The notes: generated from the letters alone by a model not told the origin. Shown: positions 18,522-28,940, counted from the first letter of the stretch. The stretch is 64,000 bases of DNA from Pseudomonas fluorescens Q2-87 (GCF_000281895.1 NZ_CM001558.1:6136184-6200183), one strand, 5' to 3'. Numbers and translations: made by a program.

Positions 18522-18986
18522 ATGAGTGCTTTTCAACCCGACACCCTGATCAAAAATCCCCACGCCTGCCAAGTCGAAACCTCGGTGGAAGTAGCCGCCG
18601 ACGCGGCAAGCGTCTGGGACGTGGTGGGAAACTTTGGCCGATTCGATCGATTCATTCCGGCGCTTGAGCACATCGAAATGACGGGGGATGGGGTGAGGTC
18701 CCTGCGCAAGAAATTCTTCCGTGACGGCCAGAACCTGGTGGTGGAACAGCTCAACAGCCGGGACGACCAAGCCATGCATATGACCTGGACACTGATCTAC
18801 AACACCCTGGGCATCGACAACCTGTGGGCGGCCATGCGCGTCGAACCCCTGGCGGACAACCGCTGCCGCGCCACCTGGACCATCATCGCCGACCACACCG
18901 ATGCCCACACACCCTCGGGCTTCAGGGATTTCCTCCAGGGCTTCGCCGATGAAGCAATGGCGAATGTGCAAGTGATGTTCGCTTAA
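18522..18986 (+). CDS. mgoD: SRPBCC/polyketide cyclase-like protein, mgoD/pvfD type
   Basis: The last gene of the operon encodes 154 residues with a SRPBCC (START-like) fold: SVEVAADAASVWDVVGNFG at the N-terminus and an amphipathic C-terminal helix (GFRDFLQGFADEAM). Such proteins bind small hydrophobic ligands in a deep pocket. In mgo/pvf clusters this gene is regularly fourth and its exact role is not settled. AAGGAG lies 8 bases before the ATG, 31 bp after the NRPS stop. REP palindromes follow. Confidence 0.88.
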   Translation: MSAFQPDTLIKNPHACQVETSVEVAADAASVWDVVGNFGRFDRFIPALEHIEMTGDGVRSLRKKFFRDGQNLVVEQLNSRDDQAMHMTWTLIYNTLGIDNLWAAMRVEPLADNRCRATWTIIADHTDAHTPSGFRDFLQGFADEAMANVQVMFA

Positions 18987-18999
18987 GGCATAGCCCATC

Positions 19000-19163
19000 C
19001 ACGGTGTGGGAGCGGGCTTGCTCGCGAAAGCGGTGGTCCTGTGCCGGTGATGTTGGCTGGGCTGACGCCATCGCGAGCAAGCTCGCTCCCACAATGGTTC
19101 CTGGGTGGGCCCGAGATCCAGGGTCACCGCCAATCCCCTGTGGGAGCGAGCTTGCTCGCGATG
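19000..19163. repeat. Three REP palindromes (GAGCTTGCTCGC type)
   Basis: Units at about 19004-19026, 19071-19094 and 19138-19163 alternate in orientation. They lie between the convergent mgoD gene and the chemoreceptor, with no other feature seen in this 200-bp gap. Confidence 0.85.
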
Positions 19164-19189
19164 GCGGTGGGTCGGTTGGCGGCTGAGCG

Positions 19190-21069
19190 TCAGATTTTGA
19201 AGCTGTCTACCAGTTGCTTCAGCCGGTTGGCCTGTTGCGACAAGGCATCGCAGTCCTTCAGGGTTTCATTGAGGTTGGCCACGCTTTGCTGGTTCAGCAG
19301 GTTGATGTGGCTGACGTCCATGTTGAGGGTTTCCACCACGGCGGTCTGTTCTTCGGTTGCGGCGGCCACCGACTGGTTCATGCCGTCGATCTCGCCGATG
19401 CGCTGGGTCACGCTGACCAATCGCAAGCCGGCCTGGTTGGCGACTTCCACGCTTTCTTCGCTGGAGGTCTGGCTGGCGTTCATCGTGGTCACCGCTTCAC
19501 GGGAGCCGACCTGGAGCGAGGTGATCATCTTGTGGATTTCTTCCGCCGATTCCTGGGTGCGGTGCGCCAGGTTGCGCACTTCATCGGCCACCACCGCAAA
19601 ACCACGTCCTGCTTCCCCAGCACGGGCCGCTTCGATGGCCGCGTTGAGGGCCAGCAGGTTGGTTTGCTGGGAGATGCCCTTGATCACATCCAGAATGTGC
19701 CCGATGTTATCGGTGCTGGCATTCAGGGTTTCGATCTGAGTGCACGAAAGACTGATTTTCTGCGACAACTCGGTCATGGCCTGGATGGTTTTTCCACCAC
19801 CTGGCGACCATCATCGGCCTGCTCGCTGGCGCCGCTGGCATGTTGCGAAGCATCGGCGGCATTGCGGGCGATTTCCTGGGTAGCAGCGCCCAATTGGTTG
19901 ATCGCCGCGGCGACGCTGTTGGTGCGAGCACTCTGTTCATCGGAGCCAACCAGCGAAGCGTTGGACGAGCTCATCACCCGCTGCGAAAGGTCATGCACTT
20001 GGCGGGTAGCGGAAGACACTTCCGAAATCGACGCGTGAATCCGCTCTACGAACTGGTTGAACGAACCACCCAACACAGCGAACTCGTCCTTGCCCTGCAC
20101 GACCAGGCGACGGGTCAGGTCGCCTTCACCCTGGGCAATGTCCTGCATGGCACGGCCCATGGTGGTCAACGGACGCATCAGCACTTGGATCAACAAGCTC
20201 AGCAGCAACGCAATGGCGGCGACCGCGACAAACATGGCAATCAGCGCAGACGTGCGGAACTGGCTCAGCGGCGCGTAGGCCTTGTCCTTGTCGATCGACA
20301 GGCCGATGTGCCACTCAGCGTTCGGCAAGCCAGTGACCGGGGTGAAGGAAAGAATGCGGTCCTGCCCGTTCAGCTCGACCTCCTGGATGCCTTTGCCAAT
20401 GCGTACCGGCGTTCCAGGATAGATGTCCTTGAGGTTTTTCATCACTTGGTCTTTGTCCGGGCTGACAATCACCTGACCGTCGCCGCTGACCAGGAACGCA
20501 TGGCCAATACCACCGAAGTCCACGGAGTTGATGATTTTCACCAGGGTCTCCAGGCTCAGGTCACCGCCCACCACACCCAGCAATTCCCCGTTGTGCTTCA
20601 CCGGCAGGGCGATGGTCACGACCAGGCCACCGACTGCTGCCGAGTAAGGCGGGGTCAGCATGGTTTTATCGGCACTGACCGCCTGCTTGTACCAAGGACG
20701 CTGGCGTGGGTCATAGCCGTCGGGCATTTTCGCGTCAGGGCGCTGAGTGAAGACCCCATTGGCCTGGCCCACGTAAGTGAACTGGAAATTCGACGTCAAC
20801 GCCGGCTGGTCGACCAGCCCCGGCAGATCGGCACCGGAGCCCTGGTGCGCGATGTTCTGCGCAAGGTTTTCCAGCACCAATATCCGGCCACTCATCCAGT
20901 TCTGGACGCTACTGGCCGTCAGGTCGCCGGACTGTTCAATCGACGACTCGAGGCTGCGAGCAATAGTGTTGCGCTGCAGGTAGTCGTTGTAGAGCGTAAA
21001 CAAGGCGAAAGCCAAAACCACCACACCAGAGGCGGCCAGAAGGATTTTATGACTGAATTTTAGATTCAT
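19190..21069 (-). pseudogene. Methyl-accepting chemotaxis protein with dCache_1 domain, frameshifted
   Basis: The intact form would be about 626 residues: membrane segment (~8-28), periplasmic dCache_1 domain (~33-275), second membrane segment (~276-298), HAMP, and a cytoplasmic signalling domain with the tip [20 protein letters not shown]. The sensor carries YDPRQRPWY and a downstream GGDLS aspartate, the signature of dCache amino-acid receptors, so amino acids are the likely ligands. The frame breaks at about 19785: GTGGAAAAACC has five A where six would keep the frame, splitting it into 19774-21069 and 19190-19777. This may be a homopolymer error or a true mutation. Confidence 0.9.
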
Positions 21070-21248
21070 CGACGGGACTTCTTATGCAGGGAGTGGGGGT
21101 GCATTCCGGTTGCAACATTCCATGTAACAGCGCGGGCGAGACGCGAGGTCTGCTCCACTTTGGTGCACGCTTACCACTCTGTCGGCCAGTCCCCAAAAAA
21201 ATGAGCATTTTGTAGGACAAGTCGACGAGGGGTCCCCCAGCAGCTTTC

Positions 21249-22322
21249 TCAACCCCTTACCGTATCCCCCCTATCGCGCACCCTCTCTTCTTGGCGCACG
21301 AACCGATTCGCCCGGGCAAAGGTGCCAAAATCATTGAACCGCACGCCCATCTCCCGCATCACTTTGTGCGCCACCGGCACCGTCAATTGGCGAATATAGA
21401 ACGGCTCCTTCACCACGAAATGATGAATCCCGTGGCTGCTGCCGAAGTTGAAGCAGAACGCCTGCAACGGCCACAACCACCAAGGGTTGAGCACCTGGGT
21501 TTGCTGGATGACATTGCCCGGCTCGATGTCGCCGTAGTAATGCATGTTCGAGCTGATGAAGTGCAGGCAAAAGGTGCGTAAAACATTCGGCCCGATGATC
21601 ACCACCGCCGCGATATCGATCATCTGCATCATGGACAGCGTGCTCGCCGACCAGTCGATCGACGTACCCAGTAGGCTCGCGACGCCGTTCGCCCCGTGGA
21701 AACCGAGGAACACATACCAGGCGCCCCAATGCAGCAGCGCCAGCGGGAAGTACACCTTCAGCGTGCGCTTGAGGATGCTGCGCTTGTGGGCCCAGGTCTT
21801 GGCCCGCAACAGGCGAATGAACGCGGACATGACGTTGTCGCCGACCATCAGCAACCGCGCCGGCCCCCAGGGTTCGCCGTTGGTGATGGCTCGCTCCTCC
21901 ATGTCGGCTTCGCTGCCGGACACCTTGTGATGGTTGAGGTGCAAATGGCGACGGATCCACGGATTGATGGTGCTCGGCCGCGCCAGCCAGACCAGGCCCA
22001 TCATCAGGTTGTGGGGCAGGCGTTGCTTGCGAAAATACATACTGTGGATCAGGTCGTGTTCCAGCTCGTGGGTCAGGGACGCGAAAAAAGCGTTGAGCAG
22101 CAGGCACGCCCACCCGGGCATGTCACCGTTGATATACAGCCATGCCGAACCGAACATCCCGGCCAGGGCGAACGCCAGGATGCCCGCGCCCAGCGCATCC
22201 TGGTGGCGCAAGATCGGATAGCGCTGGCGCAGTTCTTCGCCTTGCGCCAATACCACTTGGCGAATATGGGCGGATCGCTGTTGTGCATTCAATCGCTCGG
22301 GGCTTGCGCAAGTGCCGTGCAT
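21249..22322 (-). CDS. Membrane fatty acid desaturase
   Basis: This encodes 357 residues of a membrane-bound diiron desaturase. The three histidine boxes are present: HELEHDLIH, HLHLNHH and GIHHF, with hydrophobic pairs between them (about 45-90 and 195-260). It would introduce a double bond or hydroxyl into a lipid or alkyl chain; the substrate cannot be read from sequence. It differs from the DesA-type enzyme at 32270. An AraC regulator is divergent from it with 100 bp between starts, a common regulator-target arrangement. Confidence 0.85.
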   Translation of the reverse strand: MHGTCASPERLNAQQRSAHIRQVVLAQGEELRQRYPILRHQDALGAGILAFALAGMFGSAWLYINGDMPGWACLLLNAFFASLTHELEHDLIHSMYFRKQRLPHNLMMGLVWLARPSTINPWIRRHLHLNHHKVSGSEADMEERAITNGEPWGPARLLMVGDNVMSAFIRLLRAKTWAHKRSILKRTLKVYFPLALLHWGAWYVFLGFHGANGVASLLGTSIDWSASTLSMMQMIDIAAVVIIGPNVLRTFCLHFISSNMHYYGDIEPGNVIQQTQVLNPWWLWPLQAFCFNFGSSHGIHHFVVKEPFYIRQLTVPVAHKVMREMGVRFNDFGTFARANRFVRQEERVRDRGDTVRG

Positions 22323-22422
22323 GGCTTACATCCTCTGTTAGAGATGTGCTCATCCTGCCGGGCGTTGTCCCATGGGGTGGTAGCCGTAAACGCCAACCTG
22401 TTGACCGCAAGCGCCAATCGTC

Positions 22423-23427
22423 ATGACTGAACCGACTTCCCTCGCCAGCTGGACCCGCGCCCTGCGCAAACAGCTCGATGCGCTGGGCCTGGACAGCCAT
22501 GCCCTGTGCGTCGAGGCCGGCCTCGATCCGCAGTGGATGGACGACCCGAACGCCCGCTACCCGCTGTCGGCCACCACGCGCCTGTGGACATTGGCGGTGC
22601 AGGCCAGTGGCGATGCGGCTATCGGCTTGCGGGTGTCGCGCTTCGTCAGCCCCACCACCTTTCACGCGCTGGGTTATGCCTTGGTCGCCAGCGGCAGCCT
22701 TCGCGAAGTGTTCGAACGCATCGTGCGTTACCACCCGGTGGTCAGCGATGCGCTGACGCTGCAACTGAGCCGCGGCGAAGATCGCTACCGCTTCAGCCTG
22801 GATGTACCTGTGGGCCGTCCGGCGCCGGCCTTCGAAGCCATCGATGCATTCGCGGCAATTTACGTGCGCACCTGTCGCAACCGGCTGGGTCGCGACTACG
22901 CACCGCTGGCCGTATACCTGCGACGCCCGGAACCGTCTGACCCAAGCCCCTGGCACAAAGTGTTCCGCTCGCCGGTGTATTTCAGCGCCGGGCAGGACTG
23001 CCTGGAGTTTGACCTCACGGATTTCGACAGTCACTTGGACGACGCCAACCCGGAGCTGGCCGAACACAACGAAACGGTGCTCAAGCGCACCCTCGCGCAG
23101 CTCCAACCGCTGACATGGGAGCGCAAGGTACGAGCCGCCATCGAGGCTCAACTGCCCGAAGGCGAACCCAGCGCCGAGCGCATCGCCCAAGCCATGCACC
23201 TGAGCCTGCGCAGCCTGCAGCGGCACCTCGCCGACGAAGGCTGCCGCTTCGACGCGCTGCTCAATGAATGCCGGGAAAACCTCGCGCTGCTGCACCTGCG
23301 TGACCCGCAATGCTCGCTGAGCGAAGTCAGTTATCTACTGGGGTTTGCCGATACCAGCAGCTTCAGCCGCGCATTCAAGCGCTGGACCGGAATGACCCCG
23401 GGGCAGTTTCGGGATGGGTTGGGTTAA
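22423..23427 (+). CDS. AraC-family transcriptional regulator
   Basis: The protein has 334 residues with an N-terminal arabinose-binding-like effector domain (about 20-205) and a C-terminal double helix-turn-helix (about 235-334) with the consensus LSEVSYLLGFADTSSFSRAF and RWTGMTPGQFR. It is divergent from the fatty acid desaturase gene and is the obvious candidate regulator of it, perhaps sensing a fatty acid as related OruR/DesX-like architectures do; this is inference. Confidence 0.9.
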   Translation: MTEPTSLASWTRALRKQLDALGLDSHALCVEAGLDPQWMDDPNARYPLSATTRLWTLAVQASGDAAIGLRVSRFVSPTTFHALGYALVASGSLREVFERIVRYHPVVSDALTLQLSRGEDRYRFSLDVPVGRPAPAFEAIDAFAAIYVRTCRNRLGRDYAPLAVYLRRPEPSDPSPWHKVFRSPVYFSAGQDCLEFDLTDFDSHLDDANPELAEHNETVLKRTLAQLQPLTWERKVRAAIEAQLPEGEPSAERIAQAMHLSLRSLQRHLADEGCRFDALLNECRENLALLHLRDPQCSLSEVSYLLGFADTSSFSRAFKRWTGMTPGQFRDGLG

Positions 23428-23451
23428 GGACCTGCGGCGGCTATGCGGGCC

Positions 23452-23525
23452 TCTTCGCGAGCAAGCTCGCTCCCACATTGGGAGCGGTGTGACCGCGCTA
23501 TCTGCGGCAACACTCGCTCCCACAG
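23452..23525. repeat. REP elements
   Basis: One clear palindrome (GCGAGCAAGCTCGC, 23457) and a second, degenerate unit ending CTCGCTCCCACAGGG lie between the convergent AraC and Crp/Fnr genes. Confidence 0.7.
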
Positions 23526-23539
23526 GGTTCAGGTCGGTT

Positions 23540-24226
23540 TCAGATTGTGGTCAAGGTTCGCAGCCGCTCGATATCCAGGATTTCGATCTCGCCATAACCA
23601 AGGTGGAGAATGCCCTGGGCCTGCAGCTCCTTGAGGATCTGGTTGGTGGTCTGGCGCGACAGCGAGAGCATCAGCGCCAGCTGCTCCTGGGGCAGTTGCA
23701 AGCTGCGGCGTGCCGGTTCGATTTCGCCGTAGCCTTCGGCGATCTGGAGCAAGCGGTGGGCCACGCGTGCCGGGGCGGGCATCAGGCTCAGGTGTTCGAG
23801 GTTGATGAAGGTCAGGCGCAGTTTTTGGCTCATGAGCAACGCAAGATGCCGCCAGTAAAGCGGTTGTTCTTCCAGCAATGTCAGCAACGGCAGCTGTGGC
23901 ACGTGCAGCAGCGTACATTGGCCCACCGCCACCGCATCGTGGGTACGCGGCTGGCCATCGAACAGGCAAATTTCGCCGAACCAGTGGGGAGCTTCCACCA
24001 CGCTCAGCAGCGCCTCCTTGCCCTGTTCGTTCACCGAACCGACTCGTACCGCGCCTTCCAGCACGGCGTACATGCCGCAGGGAGGGTCGCCGCGCTGGAA
24101 CAGCCGATGACCCGGCGGCAGGCGGCGCACCCGCGCCATCGCCAGCAGACTATTCTGTAACTCAACAGGCAAATGGCTGTACCAGTGGCCGGCCGTCAGG
24201 TGCGAGTGCCAGGGATGCGCATTCAT
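23540..24226 (-). CDS. Crp/Fnr-family transcriptional regulator
   Basis: This is a 228-residue regulator with a cyclic-nucleotide-binding-like N-terminal beta roll (GHRLFQRGDPPCGMY, WFGEICLFDGQ) and a C-terminal helix-turn-helix (LPQEQLALMLSLSRQTTNQIL). I place the start at the ATG at 24226, which follows GGAG in GGAGTTTCC, rather than at the earlier open codons. No cysteine cluster for an iron-sulfur centre is present, so it is not an Fnr-type oxygen sensor. It is divergent from the DUF962 gene with 87 bp between starts. Confidence 0.88.
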   Translation of the reverse strand: MNAHPWHSHLTAGHWYSHLPVELQNSLLAMARVRRLPPGHRLFQRGDPPCGMYAVLEGAVRVGSVNEQGKEALLSVVEAPHWFGEICLFDGQPRTHDAVAVGQCTLLHVPQLPLLTLLEEQPLYWRHLALLMSQKLRLTFINLEHLSLMPAPARVAHRLLQIAEGYGEIEPARRSLQLPQEQLALMLSLSRQTTNQILKELQAQGILHLGYGEIEILDIERLRTLTTI

Positions 24227-24313
24227 GGAAACTCCGGGACAAATGTCGGCTAGCTGACAGAACACCGTGTAGAACCTGGGCATCATGCAGGCATCACCTC
24301 AGGAGGAACAACA

Positions 24314-24838
24314 ATGAAAAGCCTCGTCGATCATCTCAGTCAATACGCCGCGTACCACCGTGATCCACGCAATATCGCCAGCCATTTCATCGGCATTCCG
24401 CTGATCTTCGTCGCTGTCGCCGTACTGCTCTCACGGCCGGGCTGGCCGGTGGGCGCGCTCCTGGTGTCGCCAGCGCTGCTGGTCGCCGTGGCCAGTGCCT
24501 GGTTCTATCTGCGCCTGGAAGTGCGCCTGGGTGTGCTGATGACGGTACTGCTGGGCCTGGCGGTCTGGCTGGGCCAGACACTGGCGGCGCAAAGCACGGC
24601 GGTTTGGCTGGGCAGTGGCCTGGGCATGTTTGTGGTGGGTTGGGTGATCCAGTTTGTCGGTCACTATTACGAAGGTCGCAAACCGGCGTTCGTCGATGAC
24701 CTTACCGGCCTGATCGTCGGGCCGCTGTTTGTGGTGGTCGAGGCGGGGTTTCTGTTGGGGCTTCGCGGCGAACTCAAGCGCGTCATTGAAGAACGCGCGG
24801 GACCGGTGGCCCTGCGCAACCAACGCTCGGCGGCCTGA
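24314..24838 (+). CDS. DUF962 / Mpo1-like membrane protein
   Basis: The product is a 174-residue integral membrane protein with about four hydrophobic segments. It carries the family motifs YHRDPRNIASHFIGIP near the N-terminus and QFVGHYYEGRKPAF around residue 115, whose histidines are the proposed iron ligands. The yeast relative Mpo1 is an Fe(II)-dependent dioxygenase of 2-hydroxy fatty acids; the same chemistry here is plausible but unproven. AGGAGGAA precedes the ATG. Confidence 0.87.
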   Translation: MKSLVDHLSQYAAYHRDPRNIASHFIGIPLIFVAVAVLLSRPGWPVGALLVSPALLVAVASAWFYLRLEVRLGVLMTVLLGLAVWLGQTLAAQSTAVWLGSGLGMFVVGWVIQFVGHYYEGRKPAFVDDLTGLIVGPLFVVVEAGFLLGLRGELKRVIEERAGPVALRNQRSAA

Positions 24839-24910
24839 ACACAACGCAACGCCAGCAGCCCCCTCTGTGGGGGCCTAGGCGACCGGAAAGATCAGGTTTA
24901 ACCCCAATCT

Positions 24911-24938
24911 CCTGTGGGAGCGAGCTTGCTCGCGATGC
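24911..24938. repeat. Single REP palindrome downstream of cysA
   Basis: A GTGGGAGCGAGCTTGCTCGCG palindrome-type unit sits just beyond the cysA stop codon, between convergent genes. Confidence 0.8.
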
Positions 24939-24940
24939 TT

Positions 24941-25930
24941 TTACAGGTTGGAAACCTTCTGCCAGACCTTCGGCTTGAAGAACAACGTCTCGCCCTTCGC
25001 CAGGCCCACCAGGCTGTCGTGATCCTTGACCACTTCAGCTTCGATCAGCTCGCTCTGGCCTTCTACCTTCAGGGTCACCCGAGTGGTGGCGCCCAGCGGA
25101 CGAATGTCCCGCACTTCGGCAGCGTGGTGATCTTCCAGCTCCGAACGTGACAGTGAAACTTCATGGGGGCGGAACAGCACGTGCCGATCCTCGCCCAAGT
25201 GCAGGCGGTTCGAGTCGCCGAGGAAGTGATAGACAAAATCGCTGGCCGGGTTCTCGTAAACGTCGCCCGGAGAGCCGATCTGCTCGATCACGCCTTTGTT
25301 CATCACCACGATCCGGTCGGCGACTTCCATGGCTTCTTCCTGGTCGTGGGTCACGAACACCGACGTCAGGTTGATGTCTTCGTGCAGCCGCGCCAGCCAG
25401 CGGCGCAGTTCCTTGCGAACCTTGGCGTCGAGGGCGCCGAAGGGTTCGTCGAGCAGCAGTACCTTGGGCTCTACCGCCAGTGCGCGAGCCAGGGCGATAC
25501 GCTGGCGCTGGCCGCCGGACAACTGCTCCGGGTAACGGTCGGCGAGCCAATCCAGTTGCACCATGTTCAGCAGTTCGTGAACCTTGGTCGCGATCTGGCT
25601 TTCGTTCGGGCGCTGGTTCTTGGGCTTCATGCGCAAGCCGAAGGCGACGTTGTCGAACACCGTCATATGGCGGAACAAGGCGTAGTGCTGGAACACAAAA
25701 CCTACGTTGCGATCGCGCACGTCGTGGCCGGACACGTCCTCGCCGTGGAACACGATGTTGCCCTGGTCCGGGGTTTCGAGGCCGGCGATGATCCGCAGCA
25801 AGGTGGTCTTGCCGCAGCCCGACGGGCCCAGCAGCGCCACCAGCTCGCCGCTCTGGATGTCCAGGCTGATGTCGTCCAGGGCCCTGAAGGCATTGAAATT
25901 CTTACTGACGTTACGGACTTCGATCGACAT
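24941..25930 (-). CDS. cysA: Sulfate/thiosulfate ABC transporter ATPase CysA
   Basis: The 329-residue ATPase drives sulfate and thiosulfate import. It has Walker [10 protein letters not shown] (~36), the signature LSGGQRQR (~135), Walker [13 protein letters not shown], and a C-terminal TOBE-like sulfate-transporter domain. It is the last gene of sbp-cysT-cysW-cysA and starts 3 bases after the cysW stop. Expression is expected to be CysB-dependent and repressed by good sulfur sources. Confidence 0.96.
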   Translation of the reverse strand: MSIEVRNVSKNFNAFRALDDISLDIQSGELVALLGPSGCGKTTLLRIIAGLETPDQGNIVFHGEDVSGHDVRDRNVGFVFQHYALFRHMTVFDNVAFGLRMKPKNQRPNESQIATKVHELLNMVQLDWLADRYPEQLSGGQRQRIALARALAVEPKVLLLDEPFGALDAKVRKELRRWLARLHEDINLTSVFVTHDQEEAMEVADRIVVMNKGVIEQIGSPGDVYENPASDFVYHFLGDSNRLHLGEDRHVLFRPHEVSLSRSELEDHHAAEVRDIRPLGATTRVTLKVEGQSELIEAEVVKDHDSLVGLAKGETLFFKPKVWQKVSNL

Positions 25931-25933
25931 GAC

Positions 25934-26806
25934 TTATTCCTCCGCGGCGCTGGCGCGCAGGCGGTTGATTCGGTTTTCGCTCCACTGCTTGAGCAGCAGG
26001 ATGAAGAGCGCCAGGATCAGCAACAGGCTCGCCACGGCGAACGCGGCCACGTGGTTGTATTCGTTGTAGAGGATCTCGACGTGCAGCGGCAGAGTGTTGG
26101 TGACTCCGCGGATGTGCCCGGACACCACCGACACGGCGCCGAACTCACCCATGGCCCGGGCGGTACACAGCACCACACCGTAGATCAGGCCCCACTTGAT
26201 GTTCGGCACGGTGACATGCCAGAACATCTGCCAGCCATTGGCGCCCAACAGGCGCGCCGCCTCTTCTTCCTGGGTACCCTGCTCCTGCATCAGCGGGATC
26301 AGTTCCCGGGCCACGAACGGCACAGTCACGAAAATCGTCGCCAGGACGATGCCCGGCAGCGCAAACACAATCTGGATGTCGTGATCCGACAGCCACGGCC
26401 CGAACAGGCCCTGGGCGCCAAACATTAGCACGTAGACCAGGCCGGCAATGACCGGCGACACCGAGAACGGCAGGTCGATCAGCGTTACCAGCATGCTCTT
26501 GCCACGGAATGAATACTTGCTCACGCACCACGCGGCGCTGACACCGAACACCAGGTTCAACGGCACCGAGATCAGCACGGCGATCACCGTGAGCTTGAGC
26601 GCCGACAGGGCGTCGGGTTCGAAGATCGCAGTGAAGAATGCGCCCAGCCCGGACTTCAGCCCCTGGGACACCACGATGAACAGCGGCAACAGCAAAAACA
26701 ACGCAAAAACCAGCCAGCCGAGGCCGATCAGCACGCGCCGCGACGTCGCACTGCCACGGCGGGCGGCGTTGCTGGCGGAGGCTGCGGAAATAGACGATTG
26801 GGACAT
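25934..26806 (-). CDS. cysW: Sulfate ABC transporter permease CysW
   Basis: This inner-membrane permease has 290 residues and about six transmembrane helices. The EAA loop contacting CysA is in [19 protein letters not shown]. It pairs with CysT to form the sulfate channel. Its gene begins 12 bases after the cysT stop and is followed within 3 bases by cysA. Confidence 0.95.
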   Translation of the reverse strand: MSQSSISAASASNAARRGSATSRRVLIGLGWLVFALFLLLPLFIVVSQGLKSGLGAFFTAIFEPDALSALKLTVIAVLISVPLNLVFGVSAAWCVSKYSFRGKSMLVTLIDLPFSVSPVIAGLVYVLMFGAQGLFGPWLSDHDIQIVFALPGIVLATIFVTVPFVARELIPLMQEQGTQEEEAARLLGANGWQMFWHVTVPNIKWGLIYGVVLCTARAMGEFGAVSVVSGHIRGVTNTLPLHVEILYNEYNHVAAFAVASLLLILALFILLLKQWSENRINRLRASAAEE

Positions 26807-26818
26807 GTTCGCGCCTCC

Positions 26819-27637
26819 TTATGGGGTTTCGATGCGCCGCTGCAGCAAGTTGATCAGCAGCAACAGGACGAAGGAAACCACCAGCATCAGCACGCCAATG
26901 GAAGTGGCGCCGGTGTAATCGTATTGGTCGAGCTTGACCATGATCAGCAGCGGCAGGATTTCGGTTTTCATCGGCATGTTGCCAGCGATGAAAATCACCG
27001 AGCCGTACTCGCCCACACCTCGGGCAAACGCCAGGGCGAAGCCGGTCAGCCAGGCCGGTAGCAGGGCTGGCACGAGGATGTGGCGAAACACTTGCCAAGG
27101 CTTGGCGCCGAGGCAGGCGGCAGCCTCTTCGACCTCACGGGGAATATCAGCCAATACTGGCTGCACCGTGCGCACCACGAACGGCAGCGTCACGAAGGTC
27201 AGCGCCAGGGTGATGCCCAGCGGCGTGTAGGCAATCTTGAAGCCCAGGTCGGTGGCGAACTGGCCCACCAGGCCGGTCGGCGCATACAACGCCGTCAGGG
27301 CGATGCCGGCCACGGCGGTGGGCAGCGCGAAGGGCAGGTCGATCATCGCGTCGATGATCTTGCGCCCGGGGAAGGTGTACCGCACCAGCACCCAGGCCAG
27401 CAGCGTGCCGATCACGCCGTTGATGACTGCGGCGTACAGCGCGGTGCCGAAACTGAGCTTCAGGGCCGCCAGCACCCTGGGTGCCGAGATGATCGCCCAG
27501 AACTGTTCCCAGGTGAGTTGGGCGGCATGCACGAACATCGCCGCCAGGGGGATGAGCACAATCAGACTGAGGTACACCAGGGTGTAGCCCAGCGTCAGCC
27601 CGAAGCCGGGTATGACGGGGGATATGCGACGCGACAT
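26819..27637 (-). CDS. cysT: Sulfate ABC transporter permease CysT (CysU)
   Basis: The 272-residue permease has about six transmembrane helices and an EAA loop EVEEAAACLGAKPWQVFRHI. It is the partner of CysW. The gap to the upstream sbp gene is 230 bp and contains a REP pair, so the binding-protein and permease genes may be expressed at different levels from one transcript. Confidence 0.95.
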   Translation of the reverse strand: MSRRISPVIPGFGLTLGYTLVYLSLIVLIPLAAMFVHAAQLTWEQFWAIISAPRVLAALKLSFGTALYAAVINGVIGTLLAWVLVRYTFPGRKIIDAMIDLPFALPTAVAGIALTALYAPTGLVGQFATDLGFKIAYTPLGITLALTFVTLPFVVRTVQPVLADIPREVEEAAACLGAKPWQVFRHILVPALLPAWLTGFALAFARGVGEYGSVIFIAGNMPMKTEILPLLIMVKLDQYDYTGATSIGVLMLVVSFVLLLLINLLQRRIETP

Positions 27638-27707
27638 AGGAGTCCTTGGTTGAGAACAGCAAAGCTCCGACGGTCATTGCGATGTGGTTCGCTGGCGAGT
27701 GAATCCG

Positions 27708-27800
27708 TGGCGAGGGAGCTTGCTCCCGCTGGGCTGCGCAGCAGCCCCGTTTTTGTGAGCGCTTCGCACTCAAGCGGGAGCAAGCTCCCTCGCCACAAAG
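27708..27800. repeat. REP pair between sbp and cysT
   Basis: Two inverted units of the GGGAGCTTGCTCCC type lie inside the sulfate operon. REP hairpins at such positions can stabilise the upstream mRNA (sbp) relative to the downstream permease genes. Confidence 0.8.
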
Positions 27801-27867
27801 AATCCTTCAAGCCTTGAGTAAACAACATTGCAACAGCAGTCAGAGCCCATTTTATGGCCTGTCCAGC

Positions 27868-28881
27868 TTACTGCGCCTGATAGATCTGGTCGAACACGCC
27901 GCCATCATTGAAGAATTTCGGCTGGGCGGCTTTCCAGCCACCGAAGTCCTTGTCGATGGTCACCAAGTCCAGTTTCGGGAACTGCCGGGAGTATTTGGCA
28001 GCCACGTCCTTGTCACGAGGGCGATAGAAGTTCTTCGCGGCGATTTCCTGGCCGGCCGGGCTGTACAGGTGCTTGAGGTAGGCTTCGGCGATCTCGGCGT
28101 TACCCTTTTTCTCGGCATTCTTGTCCACCACCGCCACCGGCGGTTCAGCGAGGATCGACAGCGACGGCACGACGATGTCGAACTTGTCGGCGCCACCGTC
28201 TTCCTTCAGCGCCAGGAAGGCTTCGTTTTCCCAGGCCAGCAGCACGTCACCCTGACCGTTGTTGACGAAGGTAATGGTCGAGCCACGGGCACCGGTGTCG
28301 AGGATCGGCACGTGCTTGAACAGCGCTTGCACGTATTCCTTGGCCTTGGCTTCGTCACCACCGTTGGCCTTCAGGCCATAGGCCCAGGCCGCGAGGAAGT
28401 TCCAGCGAGCGCCACCGGAGGTTTTCGGGTTGGGGGTGATGACCGACACGTCATTCTTGATCAGGTCGCCCCAATCCTTGATGCCCTTGGGGTTGCCCTT
28501 GCGTACCAGGAACACGATGGTGGAGGTGTAAGGCGTGCTGGCATCCGGCAGGCGTGTCTGCCAATCCGCCGGCAAGGATTTGCCCAGCTTGGCGATTTCA
28601 TCGATGTCACCGGCCAGGGCCAGGGTTACCACGTCGGCCCGCAGACCGTCGATCACTGCTCGGCCTTGCTTGCCCGAGCCACCGTGGGACTGTTGGATTT
28701 TCACGTTGTCGTCCGGATGCGCTTTCTTCCAGAAGCTGGCGAATTCGGCGTTGTAATCCTGATACAGCTCGCGGGTCGGGTCGTAGGACACGTTGAGCAG
28801 CTCGTAGTCCTTGGCAACGGCGGAACCTGCAAAAACGGCGCTGGCCAAGGCGGCCAAGGCATAACGGCGAATTGACGACAT
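27868..28881 (-). CDS. sbp: Periplasmic sulfate-binding protein
   Basis: Sbp delivers sulfate to the CysTWA transporter. The protein is 337 residues with a signal peptide cut after SAVA-type residues ([19 protein letters not shown]) and family motifs [17 protein letters not shown] and [11 protein letters not shown] take the ATG at 28881, which has GGAG 8 bases upstream; the frame continues open upstream but into a hairpin region and oscA. It is divided from oscA by 130 bp holding a strong inverted repeat. Confidence 0.95.
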   Translation of the reverse strand: MSSIRRYALAALASAVFAGSAVAKDYELLNVSYDPTRELYQDYNAEFASFWKKAHPDDNVKIQQSHGGSGKQGRAVIDGLRADVVTLALAGDIDEIAKLGKSLPADWQTRLPDASTPYTSTIVFLVRKGNPKGIKDWGDLIKNDVSVITPNPKTSGGARWNFLAAWAYGLKANGGDEAKAKEYVQALFKHVPILDTGARGSTITFVNNGQGDVLLAWENEAFLALKEDGGADKFDIVVPSLSILAEPPVAVVDKNAEKKGNAEIAEAYLKHLYSPAGQEIAAKNFYRPRDKDVAAKYSRQFPKLDLVTIDKDFGGWKAAQPKFFNDGGVFDQIYQAQ

Positions 28882-28940
28882 GGTGAAAGCTCCTGGAATT
28901 CTGTTTTTAGTATGGCTTCGAAATCGTGTGCCCTGAAAAC

